Origin: a virus
Reading direction: 5' to 3' (one strand)
Length of the DNA stretch: 39,690 bases
Virus record (IMG/VR): IMGVR_UViG_3300038311_000052
Coordinates: 1-39,690 of that record
In this document: one piece after another, positions 14,228 to 22,008 of the stretch
Numbering within the stretch: the first letter of the stretch is position 1
How the letters are laid out: every line of letters starts with the position of its first letter
Notes under the pieces: generated by a model
Seen by the model: only the letters and a program-made list of their open reading frames with translations
What the model was told of the DNA's origin: nothing
The model's database searches: none
Made by a program: the position numbers and the translations under genes

Positions 14228-16500
14228 AAACAGTATCGGCTTACAATTCAAGAACTATTGATAGGCAAGTCATAGAGCCAATTACTCTTCTTGAAATTGA
14301 GCTTGACGGGCTTACCCTTTATTTTTCTGATAGGTCTTGGTTTAAGGGTTATTATTGGAACATCTTCGAAGGTCAGCTTTATGAACCATTTATTTTTAGC
14401 TATGGTGAAATAAAAGTAAGTGAAGCTGATCCAATTTGGCTTAATGATTCCCCAGGAGAATTTGAAATAAAAATTTTTAACAATGTTGCTGTTGGCAATG
14501 AGGCAAATTTTTCTTCTCTTCTTTTGAGTTATGCATTCCAATTTTCAACAGTAACATTAAAAAGAGTTTTTATAAATGACTACTATGCTGACAATCCTGA
14601 TTCAGGTGATGTTTTTATTCTATTCAAAGGGAAGATAGAAGAAGTTCCAGAAATAAACAGACATTATGTTTCATTGATTTGTTCTTCTTTTAAGTTAAGC
14701 TTATTGAATAAATTCTCTCACACAATTATCGATAATACAACTTATCCATATGCCAAAAAAGAAGATTTTGGCAAAATGCTTCCGATAGTATATGGTAGCT
14801 GTAGAAAAGTTCCATTTGCTTTGGTCAGAAGCCCAGGGAAAACAACCTTGACTGCTGCAATGAATAGTACTGCTACAGTTGCAAACGTTACCGATACAAG
14901 CGGATTTGGATCTTCAGGATATTTGGTAATTGGAGAAGAAAGAATAGCTTTTGCTGGAAAGACTTCTTCTTCATTTACTGGACTGACAAGGCACCAAGGC
15001 GGGACTTCTGCTGAAAATCATTTGATTTCTGATGTTGTAACTGAATATGGAGTTAATTCAGTTTATCTTCTTAATCATCCGGTCAAGGCAATTAATGTTG
15101 TGTACGGAGATAGCGTCAAACTTATAGATTATACAGCTTATACCGGGCAAAGCGGCGATGAACTGACCGGATATGAAGGAAAAGCAGCTATCCTTTTCAC
15201 TTCACCGCCTTATTTTCTGAAATCAGGCACGGTTTCGGTAAATGATGGAATTACAGTTTCAGACAATATCTCTGTTACAACTACTCTAAATAAGCAGTTT
15301 AACAATATTCATAGTAACTTGGGTGTGGTTGAACGTCTTCATACCTTTTCTCTCGAATCAATATCTATCAGTCTGGATTCCACTTCCGATTGGTCCCCAA
15401 CTCCGGCATGGGCTAACAGCAAAAATGGTTGGGAAATCGAAGTAACCCTTAACTTGGATATTGTTGAATTTACGGGTATCCACAGGGACTTTTACCTTTA
15501 TGCTGTTTTAGGTGGCCATTACTATGACTTTTACACTATAATTGATGGCGTGGTTACTTTATCCCGGTTGAATATGCGTATAGTTGGAACCGGCAACTAT
15601 CCGGCCAATTATACAGATCTTCTTGTAGTCGGCAATGCCAATTATGCGGTTGATCTTGACATTTATTTTTCTGTTTCGTCCATTCGAATGACTATGTTTA
15701 AATATAATGAAACTGCGGTGAAGTCGGGCAATGCATACCGCAGCGGAGCGGTCACTGCAACTGGAGGCAATTCTAATAGGGTTTTGGTTGATCTTATTTC
15801 AGCAGATGTTGATGGTTATCAAGACGACGGTTCAGGAACATACACAGGCACAGCAAATGCACTTATAGAAAGGCCTGACCATATCTTTAAGCATCTTTTA
15901 ATGGCTTTATGTGGTTTATCATCTTCAGAAATAAATGCAACTTCTTATGCTGCTGCTGGAGCATTATTTTCTTCAAATAGTATAGATTTAGCAATTTGCC
16001 TTCTTGAAAGGCCAAACATTCTTTCTCTTCTTACTTCAATTGCAATTCAGAGCAAATGCATCGAGTTTTGGGAAGAAGGAGAACATAATCTTAAATTTAT
16101 AGAAAGTTCTCCTTCTGTCGATATGACCGTTTACCAAAATACAGTTGATGCCGGATCAGTTAAGCTTTTCTTCACTCAAAGGGTTGACATTGTAAATAAG
16201 CTTTCGGCGCGTTTTGATGTCGTTTGGGAAAATACAGACGAAGAAGAGCGGTCAGAAGGCTTAGAGGTGGTAGAAGACTCTGAGAGCCAATCAACTTTTG
16301 GAGTTTTAGAAGGTGATGTTGTTAGTTTGGATTTTGTAACAAATTCTGCCCATGCAATTTTGATCCTTAATTGGCTTATTGATAAAATGTCTGAACCTAT
16401 TCTTATTGTTGAATTCGAAGGAGACCAAAGATATTTAGCTTTGGAACTTGGTGATGTTATCAAATTTAGTTTTGATAAATATGAATTTTTGATCACTTAA
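14224..16500 (+). CDS. Tail tip / baseplate hub protein
   Basis: A 758-residue protein following the Dit-like pair. The N-terminal part (about 1-190) is beta-rich (TLLEIELDGLTLYFSDRSWF) with hub-like strands. Residues about 215-275 contain the common phage tail module pattern SGYLVIGEERIAFAGKTSSS followed by FTGLTRHQGGTSAENH. The central part (about 290-510) is Tyr- and Ser-rich and could be a carbohydrate-binding or structural beta domain. The C-terminal 200 residues (CLLERPNILSLLTSIA onward) look like a tail-associated hub domain. It probably connects the tip to fibres. The identity as hub rests on order and size; it could alternatively be a large tail-fibre base protein. Confidence 0.62.
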   Translation: MKTVSAYNSRTIDRQVIEPITLLEIELDGLTLYFSDRSWFKGYYWNIFEGQLYEPFIFSYGEIKVSEADPIWLNDSPGEFEIKIFNNVAVGNEANFSSLLLSYAFQFSTVTLKRVFINDYYADNPDSGDVFILFKGKIEEVPEINRHYVSLICSSFKLSLLNKFSHTIIDNTTYPYAKKEDFGKMLPIVYGSCRKVPFALVRSPGKTTLTAAMNSTATVANVTDTSGFGSSGYLVIGEERIAFAGKTSSSFTGLTRHQGGTSAENHLISDVVTEYGVNSVYLLNHPVKAINVVYGDSVKLIDYTAYTGQSGDELTGYEGKAAILFTSPPYFLKSGTVSVNDGITVSDNISVTTTLNKQFNNIHSNLGVVERLHTFSLESISISLDSTSDWSPTPAWANSKNGWEIEVTLNLDIVEFTGIHRDFYLYAVLGGHYYDFYTIIDGVVTLSRLNMRIVGTGNYPANYTDLLVVGNANYAVDLDIYFSVSSIRMTMFKYNETAVKSGNAYRSGAVTATGGNSNRVLVDLISADVDGYQDDGSGTYTGTANALIERPDHIFKHLLMALCGLSSSEINATSYAAAGALFSSNSIDLAICLLERPNILSLLTSIAIQSKCIEFWEEGEHNLKFIESSPSVDMTVYQNTVDAGSVKLFFTQRVDIVNKLSARFDVVWENTDEEERSEGLEVVEDSESQSTFGVLEGDVVSLDFVTNSAHAILILNWLIDKMSEPILIVEFEGDQRYLALELGDVIKFSFDKYEFLIT

Positions 16501-16516
16501 ATTATAGAGGGCAGAA

Positions 16517-16708
16517 ATGACAACAGATAAATTAAAAATGAAAGTAACGGTGAAAGCAAAGGTGCTTAAATACGGCCCTGGCAAAGATCCTGAGAGGGAT
16601 TCGCCTGATGAAATTATTGAATTCGGCGAAGAATTTCCTGAAGATGAAGCAAAAAAATTTATGGAAGAAGCAAGGAGAAAAGGTATTAATATTCAAACTA
16701 TAGAATAG
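16517..16708 (+). CDS. Small charged protein of unknown function
   Basis: A 63-residue protein between the hub and a putative tip protein, with GAGGGCAG ahead of its ATG. It consists of a short Lys/Val-rich beta segment (KMKVTVKAKVLKYGPG), then an acidic stretch (SPDEIIEFGEEF), then a helical end (AKKFMEEARRKGINIQTIE). There is no membrane segment. Similar small proteins occur between tip genes, but I do not recognise a family. Confidence 0.6.
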   Translation: MTTDKLKMKVTVKAKVLKYGPGKDPERDSPDEIIEFGEEFPEDEAKKFMEEARRKGINIQTIE

Positions 16709-16720
16709 GGAGTATTGGAA

Positions 16721-17119
16721 ATGGGACTGACAACAGTAGGAATAAATTTTCTCGCAGGGGCTTTAATGGGTGATGAAGCCACTTTGTTCAACGAAACCAA
16801 TTCATATCTTGGCGTTGGCGACAGTACAACAGCCTTTGCCGTTGGCCAGACCGATCTTCAAGCAGCTTCAAACAAGGTAAGGAAGGCACAGGAAGTCGGC
16901 TATCCGACGAGAGACCCCGGCGGGGCAGGAGACAACGTTCTTAGGTATCGTTCTTCATTTGGTGCCGCTGAAGCTAATTTTGATTGGGAAGAATGGGGCC
17001 TATTCAATGCCGCTTCCGCTGGCAGTATGTTCTCAAGAAAGGTTGACAGTTTAGGCACAAAATCTTCCGGCTCGACATGGGTTCTTGAAGTGGATTTAAC
17101 TTTTTCCATTGGCTCTTAA
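16721..17119 (+). CDS. Tail-tip or fibre-associated structural protein
   Basis: The start at ATG 16721 is chosen because GGGAG at 16708-16712 is 8 bases away; the in-frame TTG at 16715 would be too close. The 132-residue product reads MGLTTVGINFLAGALMGDE, then YLGVGDSTTAFAVGQTDLQ and FDWEEWGLFNAASAGSMFSRK, ending STWVLEVDLTFSIGS. This pattern of a small beta protein with a W-E-E-x-GLFNA loop is found in phage tail-fibre accessory proteins. It is most likely a virion protein at the tail tip. Confidence 0.65.
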   Translation: MGLTTVGINFLAGALMGDEATLFNETNSYLGVGDSTTAFAVGQTDLQAASNKVRKAQEVGYPTRDPGGAGDNVLRYRSSFGAAEANFDWEEWGLFNAASAGSMFSRKVDSLGTKSSGSTWVLEVDLTFSIGS

Positions 17120-17147
17120 TATTTTGCGGGCAGGTTAGGGAGTCAAA

Positions 17148-17501
17148 ATGTCAAATTATCATGTTAAGAAGCAAAACAAAGAAGGCGATGGTGTTAGAGT
17201 CGTTTTCCATATAGCTGTGCCTGCTGAAACAAATGCTGCGGGGAAAAATCTTTCTGACTGCGTAAAAGAATATTTTTCTATTGAAGAATCTGCTGTTCCT
17301 TGGCTTGTTGACCCAGAATTAGCACAAGTCTTGAATGGTGAAGTTTTTGAGTATGAAGAGGAAGTAAATTTTTCTGGCGCCTTAACTGTTTTGCAAAAAA
17401 GAAATATCATTGATTCTCGTTTCACTTCTATTCAAACTGTAATTCAAAATAGGATAAGGAGGGAGTTTGATTTTTGGGGTCTTGACAGAAATGTAACATA
17501 A
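17148..17501 (+). CDS. Small protein in adhesin cluster, unknown function
   Basis: A 117-residue protein with GGGAG before its ATG. The sequence is mixed alpha/beta, with VRVVFHIAVPAETNAAGKNL, a central acidic stretch, and a C-terminal basic helix (QTVIQNRIRREFDFWGLDRN). I do not recognise a family. Genes of this size in adhesin clusters can encode chaperones or small structural proteins. Its stop codon lies inside a 21-bp tandem repeat, so the end of this gene may have been altered by a slipped duplication. Confidence 0.6.
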   Translation: MSNYHVKKQNKEGDGVRVVFHIAVPAETNAAGKNLSDCVKEYFSIEESAVPWLVDPELAQVLNGEVFEYEEEVNFSGALTVLQKRNIIDSRFTSIQTVIQNRIRREFDFWGLDRNVT

Positions 17502-17526
17502 ACGAACAGAAATGTAACATAAACGA
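17485..17526 (+). repeat. 21-bp perfect tandem duplication over a stop codon
   Basis: A 21-base unit beginning ACAGAAATGTAACATAAACG occurs twice without mismatch, at 17485-17505 and 17506-17526. The first copy contains the TAA stop (17499-17501) of the upstream gene. Both copies precede the ribosome site of the gene at 17539. Perfect identity suggests a recent replication slip. Confidence 0.9.
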
Positions 17527-17538
17527 AAGGCTAACAAA

Positions 17539-17898
17539 ATGGCATGGGGAAACAAAACCTTAATTGCTAATGGTCTTTCAGTTGCTGGGACTGAATTGTT
17601 TTCAGATGATGTATCTTTAAACCCCGGCGAACAGGCTCACATTGAGGTTAAAGGCAATTCTGACGGGACAACTGATAGCCTTATTATTAGTGTCTATACA
17701 ACCCTTGATGATACTTCTGAAGAATGGTCTACTGTTCCCATATTCAGCAAGGTTTTAGATTGCACTGATGGAGGTGACAATATTTGCCCTATCATTGTCT
17801 CAGATGTTTATAAGTTCAGGCTTGGATTTGTTAGAAACGGATCGACTGACACTATCGATACTGATGCAAATGTAAGGCTTGATGGAGCCAATATATAA
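17539..17898 (+). CDS. Putative beta-sandwich structural protein
   Basis: A 119-residue protein of alternating polar and hydrophobic residues, e.g. GEQAHIEVKGNSDGTTDSLI, IISVYTTLDDTSEEWSTVPI and YKFRLGFVRNGSTDT, with the look of an Ig-like or jelly-roll sandwich. Phage tip and neck-passage proteins often have this design. It overlaps the LamG gene by one base (TAATG), so it is probably co-translated with it. No enzymatic residue is seen, and no named family is recognised with confidence. Confidence 0.6.
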   Translation: MAWGNKTLIANGLSVAGTELFSDDVSLNPGEQAHIEVKGNSDGTTDSLIISVYTTLDDTSEEWSTVPIFSKVLDCTDGGDNICPIIVSDVYKFRLGFVRNGSTDTIDTDANVRLDGANI

Positions 17899-18995
17899 TG
17901 ACACATATCATCAAACAGAAGCCTTTTGTTGGCTCAAAAATTAATATTATGCATCCTTTGGCCAAAGGTCTAATGGCGGCATGGGCCTTTGATGAAATGG
18001 ATGGAAGTAGAATTTATGATAGGGTTACAGGTGAAGAGTACATTAAATTAAATACTTCAACATGGAAGCAAGATTCATTAAATTTTTCTTCTTCCATTGC
18101 AAATATATCAACATGGGATTTACACCGTTTAAACCCGCCTGGCGATATGTCAATTTCACTTTGGTTTTTATGTAGAACTTGGGCTGTTGGTGCCAATTAT
18201 AGGTTTCTTTGGCGAAAGTGGGCAGATAGCAACAAATGGAATTATGAAATTGCTTATAATGGAACACAAATCCAATATATTGTTTATTATACGGCTTTGG
18301 GGACTTACCGTTATGCCTATTTCAGTGCACCTTTGACTCTTAACGCCTGGCACCATTTAGTAGGAGTAAGGGAAGGTGATACATTAAGAATTTACATAAA
18401 CAACGTTAAAGGAACAGACGGAACTGGCAGTGGTTCTCCTGATTCTGTTTGGCATCCTACAACTGATATTGGCAATGTAACAGGATACACATACTATCAT
18501 GACGGACAAATTAAAGATCCTATCATTTGGGATAGAGCATTAAATGAATCGGAAATTTCACTTCTTTATGAAGACCCTTATTGTCTGTGGAGAAATAGAA
18601 GAAAAAGAATCAGAAAACACTATAGAAGAAAATATTGTACTGATACGATAAGCCTTTATATCAATGAGCTTGCAAAAAGGGTATTATCTTCATCGGATGA
18701 TATTCTTTTATATATAACTGAAAGTTCAACTCTTGCTGCTGTCGTTTATGGGAATGAAACATTTTTGATCGATCTAACAGAATCCGCAACAAAGACTGTT
18801 GCAACTGACAAAACGTCTTCAGAATCAATCATAGTTGATCTTGAAGAAAGAGCAGTGACAGAAAAAATGTATATGCTGCCAAATTACCTTGAAGAATCCA
18901 TGCTTGGGCTTGTGAGCACAGCAGATAAATTTAGAGTAATCGGAAAAAGAATTGGCCAAAAAGGTAAAATAACTTTTGTGGTAATGAAAATATAA
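17898..18995 (+). CDS. LamG/concanavalin A-like adhesin (tail fibre candidate)
   Basis: A 365-residue protein. Residues about 20-225 form a LamG/ConA-like domain, recognised by LMAAWAFDEMDGSRIYDRVT, MSISLWFLCRTW, NAWHHLVGVREGDTLRIYIN and the closing DPIIWDRALNESEISLLYED. A basic patch (RNRRKRIRKHYRRKY) follows, then a Ser/Thr-rich beta region of about 110 residues. LamG-type domains bind glycans or proteins, so this is a likely receptor-binding or surface-adhesion protein of the tail. Codon use is AT-rich, like the rest of the tip module. The overlapping start (TAATG) links its translation to the upstream sandwich protein. Confidence 0.8.
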   Translation: MTHIIKQKPFVGSKINIMHPLAKGLMAAWAFDEMDGSRIYDRVTGEEYIKLNTSTWKQDSLNFSSSIANISTWDLHRLNPPGDMSISLWFLCRTWAVGANYRFLWRKWADSNKWNYEIAYNGTQIQYIVYYTALGTYRYAYFSAPLTLNAWHHLVGVREGDTLRIYINNVKGTDGTGSGSPDSVWHPTTDIGNVTGYTYYHDGQIKDPIIWDRALNESEISLLYEDPYCLWRNRRKRIRKHYRRKYCTDTISLYINELAKRVLSSSDDILLYITESSTLAAVVYGNETFLIDLTESATKTVATDKTSSESIIVDLEERAVTEKMYMLPNYLEESMLGLVSTADKFRVIGKRIGQKGKITFVVMKI

Positions 18996-19312
18996 TGAAA
19001 ATGGAAATTGGCGGCGCACAAGTAGATACTTTTGTAAAAACTGTCAAAGATCCTTTGATCCTTGCCTTCCTCTTTGTCATTGTTGTTTTGGTTGTCTTCT
19101 GTTATATGCTTTTAAGAAGCAATCTAAAAAAAGATAAAATATATGGAGAAGTATTTGAAAAGAAAGATCAGCTTATTTTCGGGATGAAAGATGCAATCAA
19201 CGATGGAACAAATGCAATCGTGAGGCTCACTGATGCATTCAACCAGCTTGTTAGGGGAGTTCCAAGATTCACTATTGACAGACTTTCCCCTGAAGATGAA
19301 AGAGAAAAATAA
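18995..19312 (+). CDS. Single-span membrane protein, holin-like candidate
   Basis: A 105-residue protein with one strong membrane segment at about residues 21-41 (PLILAFLFVIVVLVVFCYML). A Lys-rich stretch follows (RSNLKKDKIYGEVFEKKD), and then an amphipathic helix ending in a charged tail. One span near the N-terminus followed by a cytoplasmic coiled helix resembles BhlA/UviB-type holin-like proteins. It overlaps the LamG stop by one base. An alternative start at 19001 removes only two residues. It stands two genes before the three-span membrane protein, so either could be the holin. The lysis role is inferred from context. Confidence 0.55.
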   Translation: MKMEIGGAQVDTFVKTVKDPLILAFLFVIVVLVVFCYMLLRSNLKKDKIYGEVFEKKDQLIFGMKDAINDGTNAIVRLTDAFNQLVRGVPRFTIDRLSPEDEREK

Positions 19313-19313
19313 G

Positions 19314-19574
19314 ATGCTTCTTCTTGACAAGCTAAAAGAGTTTTTCGGAACTTTCAAAACCCATAAGGAAGTAAAGGAAGAATCTATCCTTATGGAAGAA
19401 TACATTCAAAAGTCTCTGGCAGAAATGGGGGTCAAAAACAAGATTGCTTCGAAGACTGCTGAAGGCATCAAAGCGGCCATTGACGGGGAAGATCAAAAAT
19501 GGTTCCTTTGTTTAACCAAAGATAGAAGAACTTGTGATAGAATCCCATTCCACTCCGAAGAGGAATCAAAATAA
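19314..19574 (+). CDS. Small soluble protein in lysis region
   Basis: Starting at ATG 19314, one base after the previous stop, this gives 86 residues: MLLLDKLKEFFGTFKTHKE with an amphipathic start, then a mostly helical, charged body (IQKSLAEMGVKNKIASKTAE) and two Cys residues (FLCLTKDRRTC). It ends in a one-base overlap (TAATG) with the next membrane protein gene. It could be an antiholin-like partner of the membrane proteins or a regulator, but there is no motif to prove it. I do not recognise a family. Confidence 0.55.
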   Translation: MLLLDKLKEFFGTFKTHKEVKEESILMEEYIQKSLAEMGVKNKIASKTAEGIKAAIDGEDQKWFLCLTKDRRTCDRIPFHSEEESK

Positions 19575-19921
19575 TGAATCTTCTCTTAAAAGATCCAGTC
19601 TTTTGGATTTATCTCTCTTCCATCCTAATGTACTTTTACCTTGCTGTGGTATTCCTGTTTTGGTGGATGAAGGTAAAGAGCGCAAATACGATTTATAAAG
19701 CGATGGTGTTTCTCTTTGCTGGCCTTTCGATTTCAAGAGCAGGGGCAATCACTCTACGGATAGTTCATCACGTTAGTTTAGATGATTGGATTCCGATTGT
19801 AAAAAGCAAAATTTGGATTTTCAGAATCCTTCCTGAAAGCATTGCTCTTCTCTTCGTCGTTGTTGTAGTTACAAAAAGAATCTACAGAACATACCGCGAT
19901 GCATATACCTGGAGGAAGTAA
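19574..19921 (+). CDS. Three-span membrane protein, candidate holin
   Basis: A 115-residue protein with three hydrophobic segments at about residues 8-32 (FWIYLSSILMYFYLAVVFLF), 40-60 (YKAMVFLFAGLSISRAGAIT) and 85-101 (ILPESIALLFVVVVV), and a positively charged C-terminus (KRIYRTYRDAYTWRK). Size and topology match a class I holin. It lies directly upstream of the receiver-domain protein and close to the amidase endolysin. The start overlaps the preceding stop (TAATG). Other membrane roles are possible, since charge and spacing alone cannot prove pore formation. Confidence 0.55.
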   Translation: MNLLLKDPVFWIYLSSILMYFYLAVVFLFWWMKVKSANTIYKAMVFLFAGLSISRAGAITLRIVHHVSLDDWIPIVKSKIWIFRILPESIALLFVVVVVTKRIYRTYRDAYTWRK

Positions 19922-19922
19922 A

Positions 19923-20378
19923 ATGGAATGTGATGCTTGTGCCATGATTTCAAAGGGCAAGAGAGAACCGTTGATGATTATCGAAGATGATTATCATGTT
20001 GCAGAAATTGAAAAGGGGATGATTGAAAGGTTCTGCCCTGATTATATTTCGGATGTAATCATCGTCGATAATGCAACCAAAGCTTTGGAAATCGTCAAAA
20101 GGGGAACGAGTGTAAAATTCTTTTTTGTTGACCTTCTTCTCCCTGGTATGGATGGGAAAGAGTTTTGTTTGGTGACAAGGGACTTCCTTACTCTTCATTC
20201 AAATCACCCTTCTTTTATCTTCGTTGCCGTTACAGGAGGATTCACTTCTTACACATTATCTGATCTTCGAAGATCAGGATTTGATGATATTCTTTTGAAA
20301 CCAATTGACCGGAATCAACTTATTTCGGTTGTTGTTTGCAATGTCTGCCGGATTCAAAGATGGAAGACTTTGATATGA
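19923..20378 (+). CDS. Stand-alone response-regulator receiver (CheY-like) domain
   Basis: ATG 19923 is preferred because GGAGG at 19911-19915 precedes it; ATG 19899 would lie within the previous gene. The 151-residue product has all key receiver positions: acidic pair E21/D22/D23 (LMIIEDDYH), phospho-acceptor D70 (FFFVDLLLPGMDG), T104 (VAVTGG) and K126 (DILLKPID). There is no output domain. Receiver-only proteins act by binding partners in two-component signalling. Here it sits between a membrane protein and the endolysin, and overlaps the endolysin start by 4 bases. It may tie lysis or host signalling to a host histidine kinase; that is inference. Confidence 0.85.
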   Translation: MECDACAMISKGKREPLMIIEDDYHVAEIEKGMIERFCPDYISDVIIVDNATKALEIVKRGTSVKFFFVDLLLPGMDGKEFCLVTRDFLTLHSNHPSFIFVAVTGGFTSYTLSDLRRSGFDDILLKPIDRNQLISVVVCNVCRIQRWKTLI

Positions 20379-20815
20379 GACCAAACAAGATAACTATCCA
20401 CCATTCATTAACTGAAGATAGCAGAACCGTTTCTTGGGGAGCAATAAGAAGGTTCCAAACAACAGACCCCAAATATCTTTTTGATGATATCGGTTATCAT
20501 GCTGGTTGTGAAAACATCAATGGAGATTATGAAATACTTATCGGAAGAATGCCCAACATTCAAGGAGCCCATGTTAAACACTTCAACAAAGACAACTTCG
20601 GTTTTGTCTTTGTTGGGAATTATGATAAGATAGAACCTCCAGAAGAAATGCTGAAGAAAGGAGTGAAGTTTTTAGGCTGGCTGACAGAAGTTTTCAATAT
20701 CCCCATTGACAACATCTTCAGACATAGTGATTTTGACCCCAACAAAACTTGCCCTGGAAAACTATTTGATATCGTAAAGCTAAGGAGGATGATTTATGAA
20801 GACAAGTCGATTTGA
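20375..20815 (+). CDS. N-acetylmuramoyl-L-alanine amidase endolysin (Amidase_2/PGRP-like)
   Basis: The start at 20375 overlaps the receiver gene stop (ATGA). The 146-residue enzyme shows the T7-lysozyme-like layout: KITIHHSLTE with zinc ligand H9 or H10, DDIGYHAGCENINGDYEIL, GRMPNIQGAHVKH, NFGFVFVGNYD, and RHSDFDPNKTCPGKLF giving H117 and C126 as the remaining zinc ligands. It cleaves the amide bond between muramic acid and the peptide stem. There is no signal peptide, so it depends on a holin for export. Its C-terminal codons overlap the start of the next, exported protein. The chain is a single catalytic domain, consistent with a Gram-negative host. Confidence 0.9.
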   Translation: MRPNKITIHHSLTEDSRTVSWGAIRRFQTTDPKYLFDDIGYHAGCENINGDYEILIGRMPNIQGAHVKHFNKDNFGFVFVGNYDKIEPPEEMLKKGVKFLGWLTEVFNIPIDNIFRHSDFDPNKTCPGKLFDIVKLRRMIYEDKSI

Positions 20816-21233
20816 AAAACTTTTTTACGTCATGTTGGCTTTGCTTGCAATTCTTCTTTTCCTTACCCTCCCGGTGCATGCATCTTCGATTGCATGGGAT
20901 GCTTCAACTTGTTTGGATCCAGATCCGGCAAGATGCGGTACTATTCAATATCGGGTTTGGTTTACAGACCAAGATCCTTCTCTTCCGTGGAAGTGGTTCT
21001 ACAACGCAGGAGAAAATTTGACTGTTCCACTTGACTCTGGAGGCAACCCGATGAAGCTTCATTTTGGTGTCAAGTATTACTTCAGAGTATCAGCATACAA
21101 TGCGGCCGGCGAAAGTGGGCTTTCAAACATGGTGGACTTCACCATGCCGGCCTTTGTTTGTCCGCCAGATCAACTTCCGCCGGATCCACCGATAAACAAA
21201 CCTGAAGATCCGGCAAACACAACCGTTCAATGA
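20796..21233 (+). CDS. Secreted fibronectin type III domain protein
   Basis: A 145-residue protein whose start overlaps the amidase gene by 20 bases; AAGGAGG at 20782-20788 supports ATG 20796. A signal peptide is clear: MKTSRFEKLFYVMLALLAIL, a further hydrophobic stretch and a VHASS cleavage site near residue 28. The mature part is one fibronectin III fold (IAWDASTCLDPDPARCGTI, then YRVWFTDQDPS and YYFRVSAYNAAGESGLSNMV), followed by a Pro-rich tail (PPDPPINKPEDP). Such domains bind surfaces or partners. In the lysis region it may occupy the periplasm or outer surface, much as spanins do, but no spanin feature is proved. The pattern resembles host-type secreted proteins and may have been acquired. 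Confidence 0.8.
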   Translation: MKTSRFEKLFYVMLALLAILLFLTLPVHASSIAWDASTCLDPDPARCGTIQYRVWFTDQDPSLPWKWFYNAGENLTVPLDSGGNPMKLHFGVKYYFRVSAYNAAGESGLSNMVDFTMPAFVCPPDQLPPDPPINKPEDPANTTVQ

Positions 21234-21244
21234 AAGGGGCAACC

Positions 21245-21967
21245 ATGGCACTAAGGCGAGCATTTTGGTTTGCTGTAGGGTTTCTCAGCATCATCGTTTT
21301 CTGTTTCCTATTCTTTGGCTGTGCAATCCGCTATTATGAAGTAAATGCCGAAGGCAGGTCCACCCAGCATATCTCCCTCAGCGGTCTTGATGTCTCCAAA
21401 TCTGGACCAGAACAGAGCCCAAATGTTACGGCTGATTTGGGAGAAGCAGCTTCAGCCCTTCTCTCTATCTTGGGCCCAAAAGAGGCAGAGGTGCTGAAGG
21501 CTTTGGCGCCGGATCAGTTGGCTTCTCTTCGTAAGATCATTGAAGAGTATATCAAGTCAGCATCACCAGAAGAGAAGCCCAAGCCTCCCAGCAACAGCAC
21601 TATTGTTGAAGACGCAAAGCCTGTAGATGGTGCTGAAGTTAACTGGGGTCCGGTGGAAGGTGTGGGGAATGTGCACTGGCGGCCTGAGACCACAATCCCT
21701 CTATACAATAAGCACGCTTGTTTTGTTGGTCCTGTGAAGATGCGAGTGCGGGATGTCTCGCTGGTTGAAGTGAAGACAGGCTACACAGAGTCTGCAAAGC
21801 TCCACGGACCATACCCTGGGAACCTGGATGGAGACCGGCAAGTCTGGATCTTCTCCAAGCGCGGCTCACAGTACACTGGACCACTCCTGATTGAGTACGG
21901 TGATGTGTACTACTGGGTGGCGGACCCTGCGAAGGGTGCAGAGAAGGGAGACTTGCTGCCGAAGTGA
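21245..21967 (+). CDS. Lipoprotein-like exported protein
   Basis: ATG 21245 is chosen over 21230 because the AAAGGGG ribosome site falls between them. The 240-residue product starts MALRRAFWFAVGFLSIIVFC and has a Cys after FLFFG at position 26, a weak lipobox (FFGC). An acidic/Pro-rich linker (SASPEEKPKPPSNSTIVEDA) follows the helical middle. The C-terminal 100 residues are beta-rich (VRDVSLVEVKTGYTESA and VWIFSKRGSQYTGPLLIEYG). It may be an outer-membrane-linked spanin or surface protein, or a superinfection-exclusion factor. Codon use returns to the GC-richer style of the left part. Confidence 0.6.
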   Translation: MALRRAFWFAVGFLSIIVFCFLFFGCAIRYYEVNAEGRSTQHISLSGLDVSKSGPEQSPNVTADLGEAASALLSILGPKEAEVLKALAPDQLASLRKIIEEYIKSASPEEKPKPPSNSTIVEDAKPVDGAEVNWGPVEGVGNVHWRPETTIPLYNKHACFVGPVKMRVRDVSLVEVKTGYTESAKLHGPYPGNLDGDRQVWIFSKRGSQYTGPLLIEYGDVYYWVADPAKGAEKGDLLPK

Positions 21968-22008
21968 TCTGGCCGCCAGAAGAACAAACAAAAAAAAGGA
22001 GAAGACCA

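Noticed and set aside
17483-17526. TTGACA within the 21-bp repeat as a promoter
   Set aside because: No -10 box is found 16-18 bases downstream; the TAACAT elements are at wrong spacing.
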